Shown: positions 33,342 through 42,940 of the stretch, one piece after another
Position numbering within the stretch: the first letter of the stretch is position 1
How the letters are laid out: each line of letters begins with the position of its first letter
NCBI RefSeq assembly: GCF_021405525.1
Contig: NZ_JAGQAG010000001.1
Span: forward strand, 3,286,001 to 3,350,000
Direction of reading: 5' to 3'
DNA: 64,000 bases
From: Ruegeria pomeroyi
GTDB taxonomy: Bacteria; Pseudomonadota; Alphaproteobacteria; Rhodobacterales; Rhodobacteraceae
The notes under the pieces: generated by a model
Database searches by the model: none
What the model was told of the DNA's origin: nothing
Seen by the model: the letters and a program-made list of their open reading frames with translations, nothing else
Program-made: the position numbers and the translations under genes

Positions 33342-34093
33342 AGCGGGCGGTGATCTCCGGGGGAGCAGGCGGGCTGGGCCGGGCGCTGTCGGATGCGCTG
33401 CAAGCGCGCGGCTGGCATGTAACGCTGCTCGACCGCGATATCTCGACCATCGAGCCCGGCGAGACCCAGCGCGTCATTCAATGCGACCTGACCGATCCCG
33501 GTCAACTGGCCGCCGCCTGTACTGCGGCGGTCGGGGGACGAGGGGTGGACCTGGTCATCTATAATGCCGGCATCACCCAGATCGGCCTGTTTGCCGACAG
33601 TGACGAGGCCAGTCACCGCCGGGTGTTCGAGATCAACTATTTCGCCGCCGTAAACATGGCCCGCGTTATGATCGACCCGGTGCGGCAGGCACGCGGCACC
33701 CATCTGGCAATCTCTTCTGTGGCGGGGTTCGCGCCGCTCTACAGCCGCACCTCTTATGCCGCGTCCAAACACGCGCTGGAGGGGTTTTTCAAATCGTTGC
33801 GGTCCGAGGAGCGCGCGCATGGGGTGGCGGTGCAGATCGCGGCCCCGTCCTTTGTGGCCACCAATCTGGGCAACCCGCAGGCACAGCCCGATGGTATCGC
33901 CCGGCCCGGCTCGGCCACCGACGGGATGGATTACATGACGCCCGAGGCGGCGGCGGCGGCCATCCTGCGCGGTCTCGACCGGGGGCGCGACATGATCCCG
34001 GTGGGCCGGGTGGCGCGACTGGCCTGGTGGATCAATCGGCTGTCGCCGGGCCTCTATCAACGGCTGATGGAAACTAAAATCGGACGCGGCTGA
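33338..34093 (+). CDS. Short-chain dehydrogenase/reductase
   Basis: This 251-residue classical SDR has GGAGGLGRAL at the N-terminus, NAG in VIYNAGITQIG and the catalytic SYAASKHALEGF (Tyr-x3-Lys). It starts at a TTG that overlaps the previous stop (TTGA), with no ATG closer than the cofactor motif. It is the last gene of the monooxygenase operon. It should interconvert an alcohol and ketone with NAD(P). Confidence 0.87.
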   Translation: MKRAVISGGAGGLGRALSDALQARGWHVTLLDRDISTIEPGETQRVIQCDLTDPGQLAAACTAAVGGRGVDLVIYNAGITQIGLFADSDEASHRRVFEINYFAAVNMARVMIDPVRQARGTHLAISSVAGFAPLYSRTSYAASKHALEGFFKSLRSEERAHGVAVQIAAPSFVATNLGNPQAQPDGIARPGSATDGMDYMTPEAAAAAILRGLDRGRDMIPVGRVARLAWWINRLSPGLYQRLMETKIGRG

Positions 34094-34113
34094 GAATTTT
34101 CCCGGCACCCCTC

Positions 34114-34144
34114 TTGACCTTCCCGTGACTGGAAGCCCCATCTG
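34114..34144 (+). promoter_or_regulatory. CueR-type promoter of copA
   Basis: TTGACC at 34114 is followed after 19 bases by a weak -10-like CATCTG at 34139, and a dyad CTTCC (34119-34123) / GGAAG (34131-34135) fills the long spacer. Overlong spacers with an internal dyad are the hallmark of MerR-family activated promoters, and a CueR-like gene lies just downstream of copA. Confidence 0.55.
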
Positions 34145-34174
34145 AGGGGTGATCAGAGGACAAGGACGAGTCGC

Positions 34175-36661
34175 ATGTCAGCACAAACCACTTCGCTGAA
34201 GATCACGGGCATGAGCTGCGCGGGATGCGTGGGCCGGGTGGAGCGCGCCTTGCAAGCGGTTCCGGGGGTTGCCGGGGCTTCGGTCAACTTCGCCACCAAG
34301 ACAGCGCAGGTCCACCATGACGGCCCGGTCGCCGCGCTGACACAAGCGGCGGCTGACGCGGGCTATCCGGCCGCGGTGTCGGAAACCACGCTGGATGTCG
34401 AAGGGCTCAGCTGCGCCTCTTGTGTGGGCCGGGTGGAACGGGCGCTGAGCGCCGCACCGGGCGTCGTCGAGGCACAGGTAAATCTGGCCACCCGCACCGC
34501 GCGGGTCAGCTATGTCACCGGCAGCACCGATCCGGTTGCGCTGGCGGCGGTATCGACCGCCGCGGGCTATGCCGCCCGCCCCGCAGGGGGCGCCGAGGAC
34601 GAGGGCGAGGAGCCCTCGAACGAGGCTGCGGTGCTCAAACGGCAAACCCTGCTGGCCGTCCTGCTGGCGCTGCCCGTCTTCCTGATCGAAATGGGCGGGC
34701 ACATGATCCCCGCCCTGCACCACTGGATCTTGGCGACCATCGGCCAACAGGCCAGCCACCTGATCCAGTTCGCGCTGACCACGCTGTTGCTGCTTGGCCC
34801 CGGTCGGGTGTTCTATGCCAAGGGTTTCCCGGCCCTTTTGCGCGGCGCCCCCGACATGAATGCTCTGGTCGCATTGGGGACAGGGGCCGCCTATGGCTTC
34901 TCCCTGGTCGCGACCTTCGCCCCCGGCCTGCTGCCCAACGGCACCGCCAATGTCTATTACGAGGCCGCCGCCGTCATCGTGGCGCTGATCCTGCTGGGCC
35001 GCTGGCTCGAGGCGCGGGCGCGCGGGCGCACCGGTGCCGCCATCGAGGCCCTGGTGGGGCTGCAACCCCGCCATGCGCATATCGAACGCAAGGGACAAGC
35101 GGTAGAGGTGGCCATCGCCGACATCCAACCGGGCGACACGCTGGTCATCCGCCCCGGAGAGCGTATTCCGGCAGACGCGCTGGTGCTGGACGGCCAGAGC
35201 CATGTTGACGAAAGCATGATCACCGGCGAGCCGGTTCCGGTGACCAAATCCGCCGGCGACACGCTGGTGGGCGGCACCGTAAACGGGGCCGGCGCCCTGC
35301 GCGCACGCGCTGAAAAGGTGGGCGCCGACACGGTGCTGGCCCAGATCATCCGCATGGTGGAACAGGCACAAGGCGCCAAGCTGCCGATCCAGTCGGTGGT
35401 GGACCGGATCACCCTGTGGTTCGTGCCCATCGTGATGGGGGTCGCGGCGCTGACGGTGCTGGTCTGGCTGATCTTCGGCCCCTCACCCGCTCTGGGTCAT
35501 GCCCTGGTCGCCGGTGTCGCAGTGCTGATCATCGCCTGCCCCTGTGCCATGGGATTGGCCACACCGACCTCGATCATGGTCGGCACGGGACGGGCCGCTG
35601 AACTGGGCGTGCTGTTCCGCAAGGGCGACGCGCTGCAACGGCTGCAAGAGGCGAAGGTGATTGCCTTCGACAAGACCGGCACGCTGACGCTGGGCCGGCC
35701 TGAACTGACCGACCTGACCCCTGCCGAAGGGTTTGACCGTGATGGCGTATTGCGGCTGGCAGCAGCCGTCGAGGCGCAGTCGGAACACCCGATTGCCTCG
35801 GCCATTGCCCGCGCGGCCAAGGGCGACGTCCCTGCGGTGGACCGGTTCCAGAGCCTGACCGGGCTGGGCGCCCGCGCCACGGTCGAGGGCCAGGACGTGC
35901 TGGTCGGCGCCGACCGGCTGTTCGCCCGCGAAGGTATCGACCTGGGCCCGCTGGCCGAAATCGGGGCGGGCTGGGCCGCAGAGGGCAAGACGCCGCTTTA
36001 TGCCTCGGTCGGTGGCCGTGCGGCGGCGGTGCTGGCGGTCTCGGACCCGGTGAAACCCGGCACGGTCGAGGCCATCGAGCGGTTCCACCAGATGGGGCTG
36101 CGCGTGGCCATGATCACCGGCGACAACACCCGCACGGCACAGGCGCTGGCGGCAAAACTGGGGATCGACGCGGTCACCGCCGAAGTCATGCCCGAGGGCA
36201 AGGTCGCGGCGTTGGATGCGTTGCGGGCGGATCATGGCGCGCTGGCCTTTGTCGGTGATGGCATCAACGACGCTCCCGCCCTGGCCCATGCCGATATCGG
36301 CATCGCGGTCGGCACCGGCACCGATGTGGCCATCGAGGCCGCCGATGTGGTGCTGATGTCGGGCGATCTGCGCGGCGTGGCCAATGCGCTGGAGGTGAGC
36401 CGCGCCACCATGCGCAACATCCGCCAGAACCTGGGCTGGGCCTTTGGCTATAACGTGCTGCTGATCCCGGTGGCGGCGGGTGTGCTCTTTCCGTTTGGCG
36501 GGCCGATGCTGTCGCCGGTGCTGGCGGCGGGCGCGATGGCCTTGTCAAGCGTCTTTGTCGTCACCAACGCCCTGCGCCTGCGGCGGGTGCGCGCCGCCCT
36601 GCCCGCTTCGCGGCAGGCGGCCAACCCACCCCCGGCCGCCGCCCCCGCCCCGGCAGAGTAA
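34175..36661 (+). CDS. copA: Copper-exporting P1B-type ATPase
   Basis: This 828-residue pump has two N-terminal heavy-metal domains (GMSCAGC near residue 12, GLSCASC near residue 78), eight expected membrane helices, the membrane metal motif C455-P-C457 in [13 protein letters not shown], the phosphorylated D499 in [10 protein letters not shown], the HP motif SEHPIASAI and the hinge [10 protein letters not shown]. It exports Cu(I) from the cytoplasm. The 3' end is followed 10 bases later by cueR, and the promoter region carries a CueR-like dyad. Two HMA domains and CPC make copper/silver specificity very likely. Confidence 0.95.
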   Translation: MSAQTTSLKITGMSCAGCVGRVERALQAVPGVAGASVNFATKTAQVHHDGPVAALTQAAADAGYPAAVSETTLDVEGLSCASCVGRVERALSAAPGVVEAQVNLATRTARVSYVTGSTDPVALAAVSTAAGYAARPAGGAEDEGEEPSNEAAVLKRQTLLAVLLALPVFLIEMGGHMIPALHHWILATIGQQASHLIQFALTTLLLLGPGRVFYAKGFPALLRGAPDMNALVALGTGAAYGFSLVATFAPGLLPNGTANVYYEAAAVIVALILLGRWLEARARGRTGAAIEALVGLQPRHAHIERKGQAVEVAIADIQPGDTLVIRPGERIPADALVLDGQSHVDESMITGEPVPVTKSAGDTLVGGTVNGAGALRARAEKVGADTVLAQIIRMVEQAQGAKLPIQSVVDRITLWFVPIVMGVAALTVLVWLIFGPSPALGHALVAGVAVLIIACPCAMGLATPTSIMVGTGRAAELGVLFRKGDALQRLQEAKVIAFDKTGTLTLGRPELTDLTPAEGFDRDGVLRLAAAVEAQSEHPIASAIARAAKGDVPAVDRFQSLTGLGARATVEGQDVLVGADRLFAREGIDLGPLAEIGAGWAAEGKTPLYASVGGRAAAVLAVSDPVKPGTVEAIERFHQMGLRVAMITGDNTRTAQALAAKLGIDAVTAEVMPEGKVAALDALRADHGALAFVGDGINDAPALAHADIGIAVGTGTDVAIEAADVVLMSGDLRGVANALEVSRATMRNIRQNLGWAFGYNVLLIPVAAGVLFPFGGPMLSPVLAAGAMALSSVFVVTNALRLRRVRAALPASRQAANPPPAAAPAPAE

Positions 36662-36671
36662 GGAGACCGGC

Positions 36672-37061
36672 ATGAATATCGGAGATGTCGCCAACCGCAC
36701 CGGCCTGCCCGCCAAGACCATCCGCTATTACGAGGATATCGGCCTGATCACGCCCCAGCGCGATCTGAACGGCTATCGCAGGTTTCGCGAACAGGACCTG
36801 CACAAGCTGACCTTTCTGGGACGGGCCCGGGCGCTGGGGTTCACCATCGAGGACTGCCGCACCCTGCTGGCGCTCTACGAGGATCAGAGCCGCGCCAGCG
36901 CCGATGTCAAACAGGTGGCCCGCGATCATCTGGCCCGGATCGAGACCAAGATCACCGACCTGATCGCCATGCGCGACACGCTCACTGAACTGGTCGATGC
37001 CTGCGCGGGCGACAACCGGCCCGATTGTCCGATCCTGCGCGATCTGGGCGGGACCGACTGA
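36672..37061 (+). CDS. cueR: MerR family copper-responsive regulator CueR
   Basis: This 129-residue regulator has the MerR winged helix (MNIGDVANRTGLPAKTIRYY) and a dimerisation helix. The metal loop holds C111 and C119 with seven residues between, the spacing of CueR (Cu+, Ag+, Au+). It activates promoters with overlong spacers, such as the one in front of copA. It lies in the same operon, so it should also control itself. ATG at 36672; a long in-frame extension into copA is rejected. Confidence 0.92.
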   Translation: MNIGDVANRTGLPAKTIRYYEDIGLITPQRDLNGYRRFREQDLHKLTFLGRARALGFTIEDCRTLLALYEDQSRASADVKQVARDHLARIETKITDLIAMRDTLTELVDACAGDNRPDCPILRDLGGTD

Positions 37062-37156
37062 CGCGCGGGCTTGCCCTTTGCCACAAGCTTTGCTTTGTCT
37101 CTGTCGGGAACAAGCCGGGGGAGACGCGCCGCCGGAGAACGAGAGAGGATCCGGAC

Positions 37157-38029
37157 ATGGCAAAACTAGCATTCCTTGGCCTGGGCGTGATGGGCTATCC
37201 GATGGCGGGGCACCTGAAATCCGCGGGCCACGATGTCACCGTCTATAACCGCAGCGCCGCAAAGGCCGAGAAATGGGTGGCCCAGCACGGCGGCACCATG
37301 GCCACGACACCGCGCGCGGCCGCCGAAGGCGCCGAATTCGTCATGGCCTGCGTCGGCAATGATGACGACTTGCGCAGTGTCTGCACCGGCCCCGATGGCG
37401 CGCTGGCGGGCATGGCGGCGGGCAGCGTCTTTGTCGATCACACCACGGTCTCGGCCAAGGTCACCCGCGAGCTCTATGCCGCCGCCAAGGACGACGGTGT
37501 AGGCTTTGTCGACGCGCCGGTCTCGGGCGGGCAGGCGGGGGCCGAGAACGGGGTGCTGTCGGTCATGTGCGGGGGCGATCAGGCTGAATATGATCGCGCC
37601 GAACCGGTGATCGCCGCCTATGCCCGCATCTGCCGCCGCATCGGCGAGAGCGGTGCCGGGCAGGTTACCAAAATGTGCAACCAGATCGCCATCGCGGGTC
37701 TGGTACAGGGCCTCGCCGAGTCGCTGCATTTCGCCGAAAAGGCGGGGCTGGACGGCCGCGCGGTGGTCGAGGTGATCAGCCAGGGCGCCGCCGGCAGCTG
37801 GCAGATGGCCAACCGGTACGAGACCATGCTGGACGATCACTGGACGCACGGGTTCGCGGTGGACTGGATGCGCAAGGATCTGGGCATCTGCCTGGACACC
37901 GCCAACGAGACCGGCGCCAGCCTGCCGGTCACCGCGCTGGTCGACCAGTTCTACAAGGATGTACAGAAGATGGGCGGCGGGCGCTGGGACACGTCGAGCC
38001 TGCTGGCGCGCCTGCGCAAGCTGGACTGA
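37157..38029 (+). CDS. 3-hydroxyisobutyrate dehydrogenase family NAD(P) oxidoreductase
   Basis: This 290-residue beta-hydroxyacid dehydrogenase starts MAKLAFLGLGVMGYPMAGHL (dinucleotide site), has the substrate loop DAPVSGGQAGAENG near residue 120 and the catalytic lysine in GAGQVTKMCNQ near residue 173. Such enzymes oxidise 3-hydroxyisobutyrate, tartronate semialdehyde, or related acids. It stands 95 bases after cueR and before a dispersed repeat, so it appears to be a single transcription unit. Which hydroxy acid is used cannot be settled here. Confidence 0.88.
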   Translation: MAKLAFLGLGVMGYPMAGHLKSAGHDVTVYNRSAAKAEKWVAQHGGTMATTPRAAAEGAEFVMACVGNDDDLRSVCTGPDGALAGMAAGSVFVDHTTVSAKVTRELYAAAKDDGVGFVDAPVSGGQAGAENGVLSVMCGGDQAEYDRAEPVIAAYARICRRIGESGAGQVTKMCNQIAIAGLVQGLAESLHFAEKAGLDGRAVVEVISQGAAGSWQMANRYETMLDDHWTHGFAVDWMRKDLGICLDTANETGASLPVTALVDQFYKDVQKMGGGRWDTSSLLARLRKLD

Positions 38030-38049
38030 GGGAAAGGGGGCGCTGCCCC

Positions 38050-38093
38050 GTCCCCTGCGGGGACTCCCCCGGAGTATTTTTGGCGAAATGAAG
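38050..38093. repeat. Dispersed GC-rich repeat, copy 1
   Basis: A hairpin GTCCCC-TGC-GGGGAC (38050-38064) runs into CTCCCCCGGAGTATTTT (38064-38080) and GGCGAAATGAAG. The 17-base CTCCCCCGGAGTATTTT occurs identically at 55693-55709, and variants occur at 42941 and 43094, so this belongs to a family of repeats after gene ends. Confidence 0.75.
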
Positions 38094-38142
38094 AACCGGG
38101 GGGCAACGGCCGCCTCGGCAGGAATGTGATGGGAGAGCGGCG

Positions 38143-41100
38143 GTGCTGACGGAGTTCTGGGCAGAGGCCCTGCGGGTGCATTGGGGGATCGAGGCGGCGC
38201 TGGAACGGCTCGATGGCGAATATGACCTGAATTTTCTGGCCCGTGGCCGGAACGGACGGGACTATGTGCTGAAGGTGATGCGGCCCGAATGCGAGGCCGG
38301 GCTGGTCGAGATGCAGGTGGCGGCGCTGGATCACATCGCCGAGGTGGCGCCGGGCCTGCCCTTTCCCAAGGTGTTTGCCGCGCTCGATGGCGCGATGCTG
38401 CCCGAGATCGCGGATGAGGCGGGCGCGCCGCGCCGGGTCTGGCTGCTTGAGCGTCTGCCGGGGCGTTGCTATGCGCTGTCCCTGCCGCATTCCGAAGAAC
38501 TGATCCTGAAGCTGGGCCGGGTGCTGGGCGCCACCGACCGGGCGCTGGAGGGGTTCGCGCATGACGGGCTGGCGCGGGATTTCAAATGGAACCTGGTGCA
38601 GGCGGGCTGGATCGACCGGCATCTGGAGGCAATCACCAATCCGGCACGGCAGGCGCTGCTGGCGGAAATCACGGCAGAGTTCGCCGCGATCGGGGACCGA
38701 CTCGCAGCCCTGCCGATCCAGGCGATCCACAATGACGTCAACGATTACAACATCCTGGTCGAGGGCGGGCTGAACGAGACCCGCAAGGTCTCGGGCCTGA
38801 TCGACCTGGGCGACATGTGCGCCGCGCCGCGTGTCTGCGATCTGGCGATTGCCGGGGCCTATGTGGTGCTGGACCACCCCCGACCCGAACGCGCCTTGGC
38901 AGCACTGGTGCGCGGCTATCACGCCGCCAACCGGCTGAGCGCGGAGGAGGTCGACCTGATCTGGCCCTTGCTCCGGATGCGGCTGGCGGTGTCGGTGGTG
39001 AACTCGACCCTGATGGCGGCGGAAAACCCGGACGACCCCTATGTGACCATCAGCCAGGCCCCGGCCTGGCGGTTCCTGGAAAACGCCTCGGTCAATGGCG
39101 GGCTGATGGCGGCGCGGCTGCGGGTGGCCTGCGGCTTGCCGGTGACCGATGGGGCCGAGCGGGTACAGGCCTATCTGGACGCGCACCGGGGCCGTTTCGC
39201 GCAGATGTTCGGCAGCGATCTGGGCGCGGCGCCGATGGGTTCGCTGTCGGTCGAAAACTCGACCTGGCCGCAGAACCCGTTCCACATGCCGCTGGACGAG
39301 GCCGCGCGCGTGGGCGAGGAATTCGGCACCGGCCTGTGGCTGGGCTATTACAACGAACCACGCCTGATCTATGCCGAGCCGGGATTCCGCAAGGGGCCGT
39401 GGAAGGCCAGCGACCGGCGTACCGTGCATCTGGCGGTGGATGTGTTTGCCCCTGCCGGTACGATCCTGCACGCACCACTCAGCGGGCGGGTCGAGGTGGT
39501 CGAGAACCGGACCGGGCATCTGGATTATGGTGGCGTGGTGATCCTGCATCACGAGACACCGCAGGGCGATGCGTTCTATACGCTTTACGGCCATCTCGAC
39601 CCCGAGGTCTGCGACCGGCTGAAACCGGGCGATCCGGTGGCGCAGGGGGCGGGATTTGCGCGGCTGGGCGATGCAAGTCAGAACGGCGGCTGGGCGCCGC
39701 ATGTGCATTTCCAGCTGGCGCTGACGACGCAGGGCATGGAGGCCGACTGGCCCGGTGTCGGCGACCCGGACGAAATGGACCTGTGGCACGCGGTCTGCCC
39801 GAACCCGGCGGCGCTGCTGAACCTGCCCGATGACAAGGTGTTCTATCGCCCCACCGACAAGGCCGCCGTGCTGGCCGGGCGGCGGGCGCATTTCGGCGGC
39901 AACCTGAGCCTTACCTATGACGATCCGGTGATGCTGGTGCGGGGCTGGAAACATCACCTGTTCGACGAATGGGGCCGCCCCTATCTGGACGCCTATAACA
40001 ACGTGCCCCATGTGGGCCATGCCCATCCCCGCATTCAGGCGGTGGCAGCGGATCAGCTGAAGCGGATGAATTCGAACACCCGATACCTGCATCCGGCGCA
40101 ACTGGCCTTCGCCGACAAGGTGCTGTCGAAGCTGCCCGAGCGGTTCGAGGTCTGTTTCTTTGTCAACTCCGGCACCGAGGCGAACGAACTGGCGCTGCGC
40201 CTGTCGCGGGCGCATACGGGCAACATCGGCATGGTGACGCCCGATCACGGTTATCACGGCAATACCACCGGCGCGATCGCCATCTCGGCCTACAAGTTCA
40301 ACAAGCCGGGCGGCGTGGGGCAGGCCGATTGGGTCGAACTGGTCGAGGTGGCCGACGACTATCGCGGCCGTTTCAAGCGCGACGATGCGGAGCGCGCCCG
40401 GAAATTCGCCGATCTTGTCGATCCCGCCATCGCGCGGTTGCAGGAAAAGGGCCATGGCGTGGCCGGTTTCATCGCCGAGACCTTTCCCAGCGTCGGCGGC
40501 CAGATCATCCCGCCCAAGGGCTATCTGGCAGCGGTCTATGACAAGATCCGCGCGGCGGGCGGGGTGTGTATCGCCGACGAGGTGCAGACCGGGCTGGGGC
40601 GGCTGGGCGACTACTATTTCGGCTTTGAGCACCAGGGCGCCGAGCCCGATATCGTGGTGATGGGCAAGCCCATCGGCAATGGCCATCCGCTGGGGGTTCT
40701 GGTGACCACGCGCGAGATTGCCGACAGTTTCAACAACGGGATCGAGTTCTTTTCGACCTTCGGCGGCTCCACCCTCTCCTGCCGGATCGGCAAGGAGGTG
40801 CTGGATATCGTCGATGACGAGGGCTTGCAGGAAAACGCGCGCCTGATGGGCGCGCGGCTGATGAACGGGTTGCGCGCGCTGGAGGGCGAATTCGGCTGTG
40901 TCGGCGATGTGCGGGGCATGGGGTTGTTCCTGGGGGTCGAGCTGATCAACCCCGACGGATCCGAGGGGACCGAGATCTGCCGATACGTCAAGAACCGGAT
41001 GCGCGACCACCGCATCCTGATCGGCAGCGAAGGGCCCAAGGACAATATCCTGAAGATCCGCCCGCCCCTGTCCATCGAGGAAGAGGATGTGGACATGATC

Positions 41101-41199
41101 CTGTGGGCGCTGCGCACGGTGCTGGCCGAGGTCGGCGACTGGGCGCCTGCCCCGGTCTGCGATCACGATCACCATCACGCGGGCTGCGGATGCTGCTAG
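38143..41199 (+). CDS. Kinase / M23 peptidase / class III aminotransferase fusion
   Basis: This 1018-residue protein joins three domains. Residues 1-330 are an aminoglycoside-phosphotransferase-type kinase (HNDVNDYNIL at 196, IDLGD at 220). Residues about 370-560 are an M23/LytM-like domain with intact metal ligands (H429-x3-D433, HVH at 520-522). Residues 570-1000 are a class III aminotransferase-fold PLP enzyme (SGTEAN near 686, ADEVQTG near 811, PLP lysine K842). The kinase plus PLP lyase pairing recalls hydroxylysine kinase and 5-phosphohydroxylysine phospho-lyase; that activity is inferred. A GTG start with GGAG upstream is used. The extreme end, CDHDHHHAGCGCC, looks metal-binding. No signal peptide, so the M23 part is cytoplasmic and probably regulatory. 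Confidence 0.87.
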   Translation: MLTEFWAEALRVHWGIEAALERLDGEYDLNFLARGRNGRDYVLKVMRPECEAGLVEMQVAALDHIAEVAPGLPFPKVFAALDGAMLPEIADEAGAPRRVWLLERLPGRCYALSLPHSEELILKLGRVLGATDRALEGFAHDGLARDFKWNLVQAGWIDRHLEAITNPARQALLAEITAEFAAIGDRLAALPIQAIHNDVNDYNILVEGGLNETRKVSGLIDLGDMCAAPRVCDLAIAGAYVVLDHPRPERALAALVRGYHAANRLSAEEVDLIWPLLRMRLAVSVVNSTLMAAENPDDPYVTISQAPAWRFLENASVNGGLMAARLRVACGLPVTDGAERVQAYLDAHRGRFAQMFGSDLGAAPMGSLSVENSTWPQNPFHMPLDEAARVGEEFGTGLWLGYYNEPRLIYAEPGFRKGPWKASDRRTVHLAVDVFAPAGTILHAPLSGRVEVVENRTGHLDYGGVVILHHETPQGDAFYTLYGHLDPEVCDRLKPGDPVAQGAGFARLGDASQNGGWAPHVHFQLALTTQGMEADWPGVGDPDEMDLWHAVCPNPAALLNLPDDKVFYRPTDKAAVLAGRRAHFGGNLSLTYDDPVMLVRGWKHHLFDEWGRPYLDAYNNVPHVGHAHPRIQAVAADQLKRMNSNTRYLHPAQLAFADKVLSKLPERFEVCFFVNSGTEANELALRLSRAHTGNIGMVTPDHGYHGNTTGAIAISAYKFNKPGGVGQADWVELVEVADDYRGRFKRDDAERARKFADLVDPAIARLQEKGHGVAGFIAETFPSVGGQIIPPKGYLAAVYDKIRAAGGVCIADEVQTGLGRLGDYYFGFEHQGAEPDIVVMGKPIGNGHPLGVLVTTREIADSFNNGIEFFSTFGGSTLSCRIGKEVLDIVDDEGLQENARLMGARLMNGLRALEGEFGCVGDVRGMGLFLGVELINPDGSEGTEICRYVKNRMRDHRILIGSEGPKDNILKIRPPLSIEEEDVDMILWALRTVLAEVGDWAPAPVCDHDHHHAGCGCC

Positions 41200-41203
41200 C
41201 AGG

Positions 41204-41647
41204 CTAGTGCAAACGCCCTGCCCGGCTCTCTAGCGTGCGACTCTGCGCCGTCGTGACCATCGGTCGACGGTGCAGCGCCAGTCCCAGCTGTTCGCTCAGC
41301 GCCACCAGCGCAGGCGCCAGATCGGGTCGGACGATCAGCGCGGCCAGCATCAGCGCATCCTCGCGCGCGCCGGTGGCGGCGGCGGCCACCATATGCGCAA
41401 AACAGGCCTCGTCCGCCCCCAGACAGGCGCACCCCAGACCATGCCGCATCAACGGACGCCTTCCATAAGACGCACACAGCCCGCAGATCTGCCGCAACAG
41501 CTCGGCAGAGCGCCCCTCGGGCAACGCCGCGCGGCCCTCCACCGCATCGCTCCACAAACGTAGACAATGCACCGCCGAGGCCTCGAGTGCGGGAAGATCG
41601 GCCAGGTGCCCGACAGCAGCACCGCCGCGATGTGCCGCCGCGCTCAT
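41204..41647 (-). CDS. Uncharacterised protein downstream of hemP
   Basis: This 147-residue protein is Ala-, Leu- and Cys-rich, with LLRQICGLCASYGRRPLMRHGLGCACLGADEACFAH around residues 50-85 containing five cysteines and two histidines. I recognise no family. Its ATG overlaps the hemP stop (ATGA), so it is made from the same message as HemP; this suggests a role in haem or iron handling. The cysteine-histidine cluster could hold a metal or haem. No signal peptide or membrane segment is seen. Confidence 0.65.
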   Translation of the reverse strand: MSAAAHRGGAAVGHLADLPALEASAVHCLRLWSDAVEGRAALPEGRSAELLRQICGLCASYGRRPLMRHGLGCACLGADEACFAHMVAAAATGAREDALMLAALIVRPDLAPALVALSEQLGLALHRRPMVTTAQSRTLESRAGRLH

Positions 41648-41811
41648 TTCGTCAGGATCAGCTTGCCCGCGCGGGTGATGCGCAGGGTATACAGCTGGTC
41701 GCCCAGCCGGATATGGGCAAGATTGCCTCCCTTGGTCAGGTCCTCGGCCTTGTGCGAGGGCAGGATCTGGAACGCAGGATCGGCGGTCGGGGTGGCGCTG
41801 TGGATCGTCAT
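41644..41811 (-). CDS. hemP: Hemin uptake protein HemP
   Basis: This 55-residue protein ends in the HemP pattern GGNLAHIRLGDQLYTLRITRAGKLILTK. HemP is a small cytoplasmic factor needed for haem uptake gene expression in several proteobacteria. ATG at 41811 with GGAG upstream is chosen; a 24-residue upstream extension is rejected. A TTGACA on the minus strand at 41913-41918 may be its -35 box. No receptor or transporter for haem is nearby in the window. Confidence 0.85.
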   Translation of the reverse strand: MTIHSATPTADPAFQILPSHKAEDLTKGGNLAHIRLGDQLYTLRITRAGKLILTK

Positions 41812-41994
41812 GTCATTGTCTCCGTATCGGCAAATGGGGTCGCTGTTGATCGCTGGCTGACGGAGGCTCCGATGGCTGCGCATGCCCTAAACCTGACTAT
41901 TTTTGTCGTCTTTGTCAAGCCGCCCTTCGCTCCCAAATCTCATCAATTGTAATTCACGTCCATGAATGTCAGAATGTATCCAGAGGAGAGTTTC

Positions 41995-42915
41995 ATGACC
42001 CTGACCCGACGCACCCTGCTCGGCCGCCTCGGCGCCGGCCTTGCCCTGACCGCCACCACCCCGCTGAGGCTATGGTCGGCGACCGAGACAAACATCGGCG
42101 CCGCGCGCATCACCAGCCTGTCGGATGGCCATCTGGTGCTTCCGGCCGGTTTTATGTTCGACCCGATGCCGCAGGCGGAGCTGCCGCTGCTGCTGGCGCG
42201 CTATGGGCTGGAAGGCGATACGCTGCGGCCCGACTGCAACGTCACATTGATGCAGAGTGAGGGACGCAATATCCTGTTCGACGCAGGGTCCGGTGCGAGC
42301 TTTCAGGACAGTGCGGGCGAGCTTGTCGATGCGCTGGATGCCATTGGCCTTACCCCCGACGACATCACCGAGGTGGTATTCACCCATGGTCACCCGGACC
42401 ATCTCTGGGGTGTGCTCGACGATTTCGACGACCCGCTTTTCGCAAATGCCCGCCACCTGATCGGCAGGATCGAGCGCGATTACTGGCTGGATCCGGCGAC
42501 CGTCGATCAGATCGGCGTCGACCGCGCCTCGTTCGCCGTGGGCGCCGCGCGGCGGCTAGAAGCGCTGGAAACCCTCGAGACCTTCGAGGATGGGGACGAG
42601 ATCCTGCCTGGTGTTGCGGCGATCGCGACCTTCGGACACACGCCCGGGCACATGTCCTTCGAGATCCGCGAAGGCGGTGATGCATTGATGGTGGTGGGTG
42701 ATGCGATCGGCAACCATCACCTTGCCTTTGCCCGCCCGCACTGGCCTTCGGGCGCGGATCAGGATCGCGCGATGGGGGCCGAAACCCGGGTCCGCCTGAT
42801 GCAGCGCCTTGCCAGCGAACGCATGACCATGATCGGCTATCACCTGCCCGAGGGCGGCATGGGCCATGTGGAAGCCGCCGAAGACGGATACAGGTTCGTC
42901 CCGTTGGAGGGCTGA
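41995..42915 (+). CDS. Tat-exported metallo-beta-lactamase-fold hydrolase
   Basis: This 306-residue protein begins with a twin-arginine signal (MTLTRRTLLGRLGAGLALT). The metal motif HxHxDH is seen in VVFTHGHPDHLWG near residue 130, with DAGSGASF before it and GHTPGHMSFEI and a late IGYH supplying further ligands. It would fold in the cytoplasm with its metals and act in the periplasm. Members of this branch include lactonases, arylsulfatases and other hydrolases, so the reaction is open. GAGGAG precedes ATG 41995. Confidence 0.87.
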   Translation: MTLTRRTLLGRLGAGLALTATTPLRLWSATETNIGAARITSLSDGHLVLPAGFMFDPMPQAELPLLLARYGLEGDTLRPDCNVTLMQSEGRNILFDAGSGASFQDSAGELVDALDAIGLTPDDITEVVFTHGHPDHLWGVLDDFDDPLFANARHLIGRIERDYWLDPATVDQIGVDRASFAVGAARRLEALETLETFEDGDEILPGVAAIATFGHTPGHMSFEIREGGDALMVVGDAIGNHHLAFARPHWPSGADQDRAMGAETRVRLMQRLASERMTMIGYHLPEGGMGHVEAAEDGYRFVPLEG

Positions 42916-42940
42916 GCGCGACAAAGCCCGCTGCGCGGGC

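Noticed and set aside
37951-41178. A 1075-residue open frame on the minus strand opposite the trifunctional fusion
   Set aside because: It is rich in His, Arg, Gln and Gly, resembles no family, and is the antisense shadow of a convincing plus-strand protein with intact kinase, M23 and PLP motifs.
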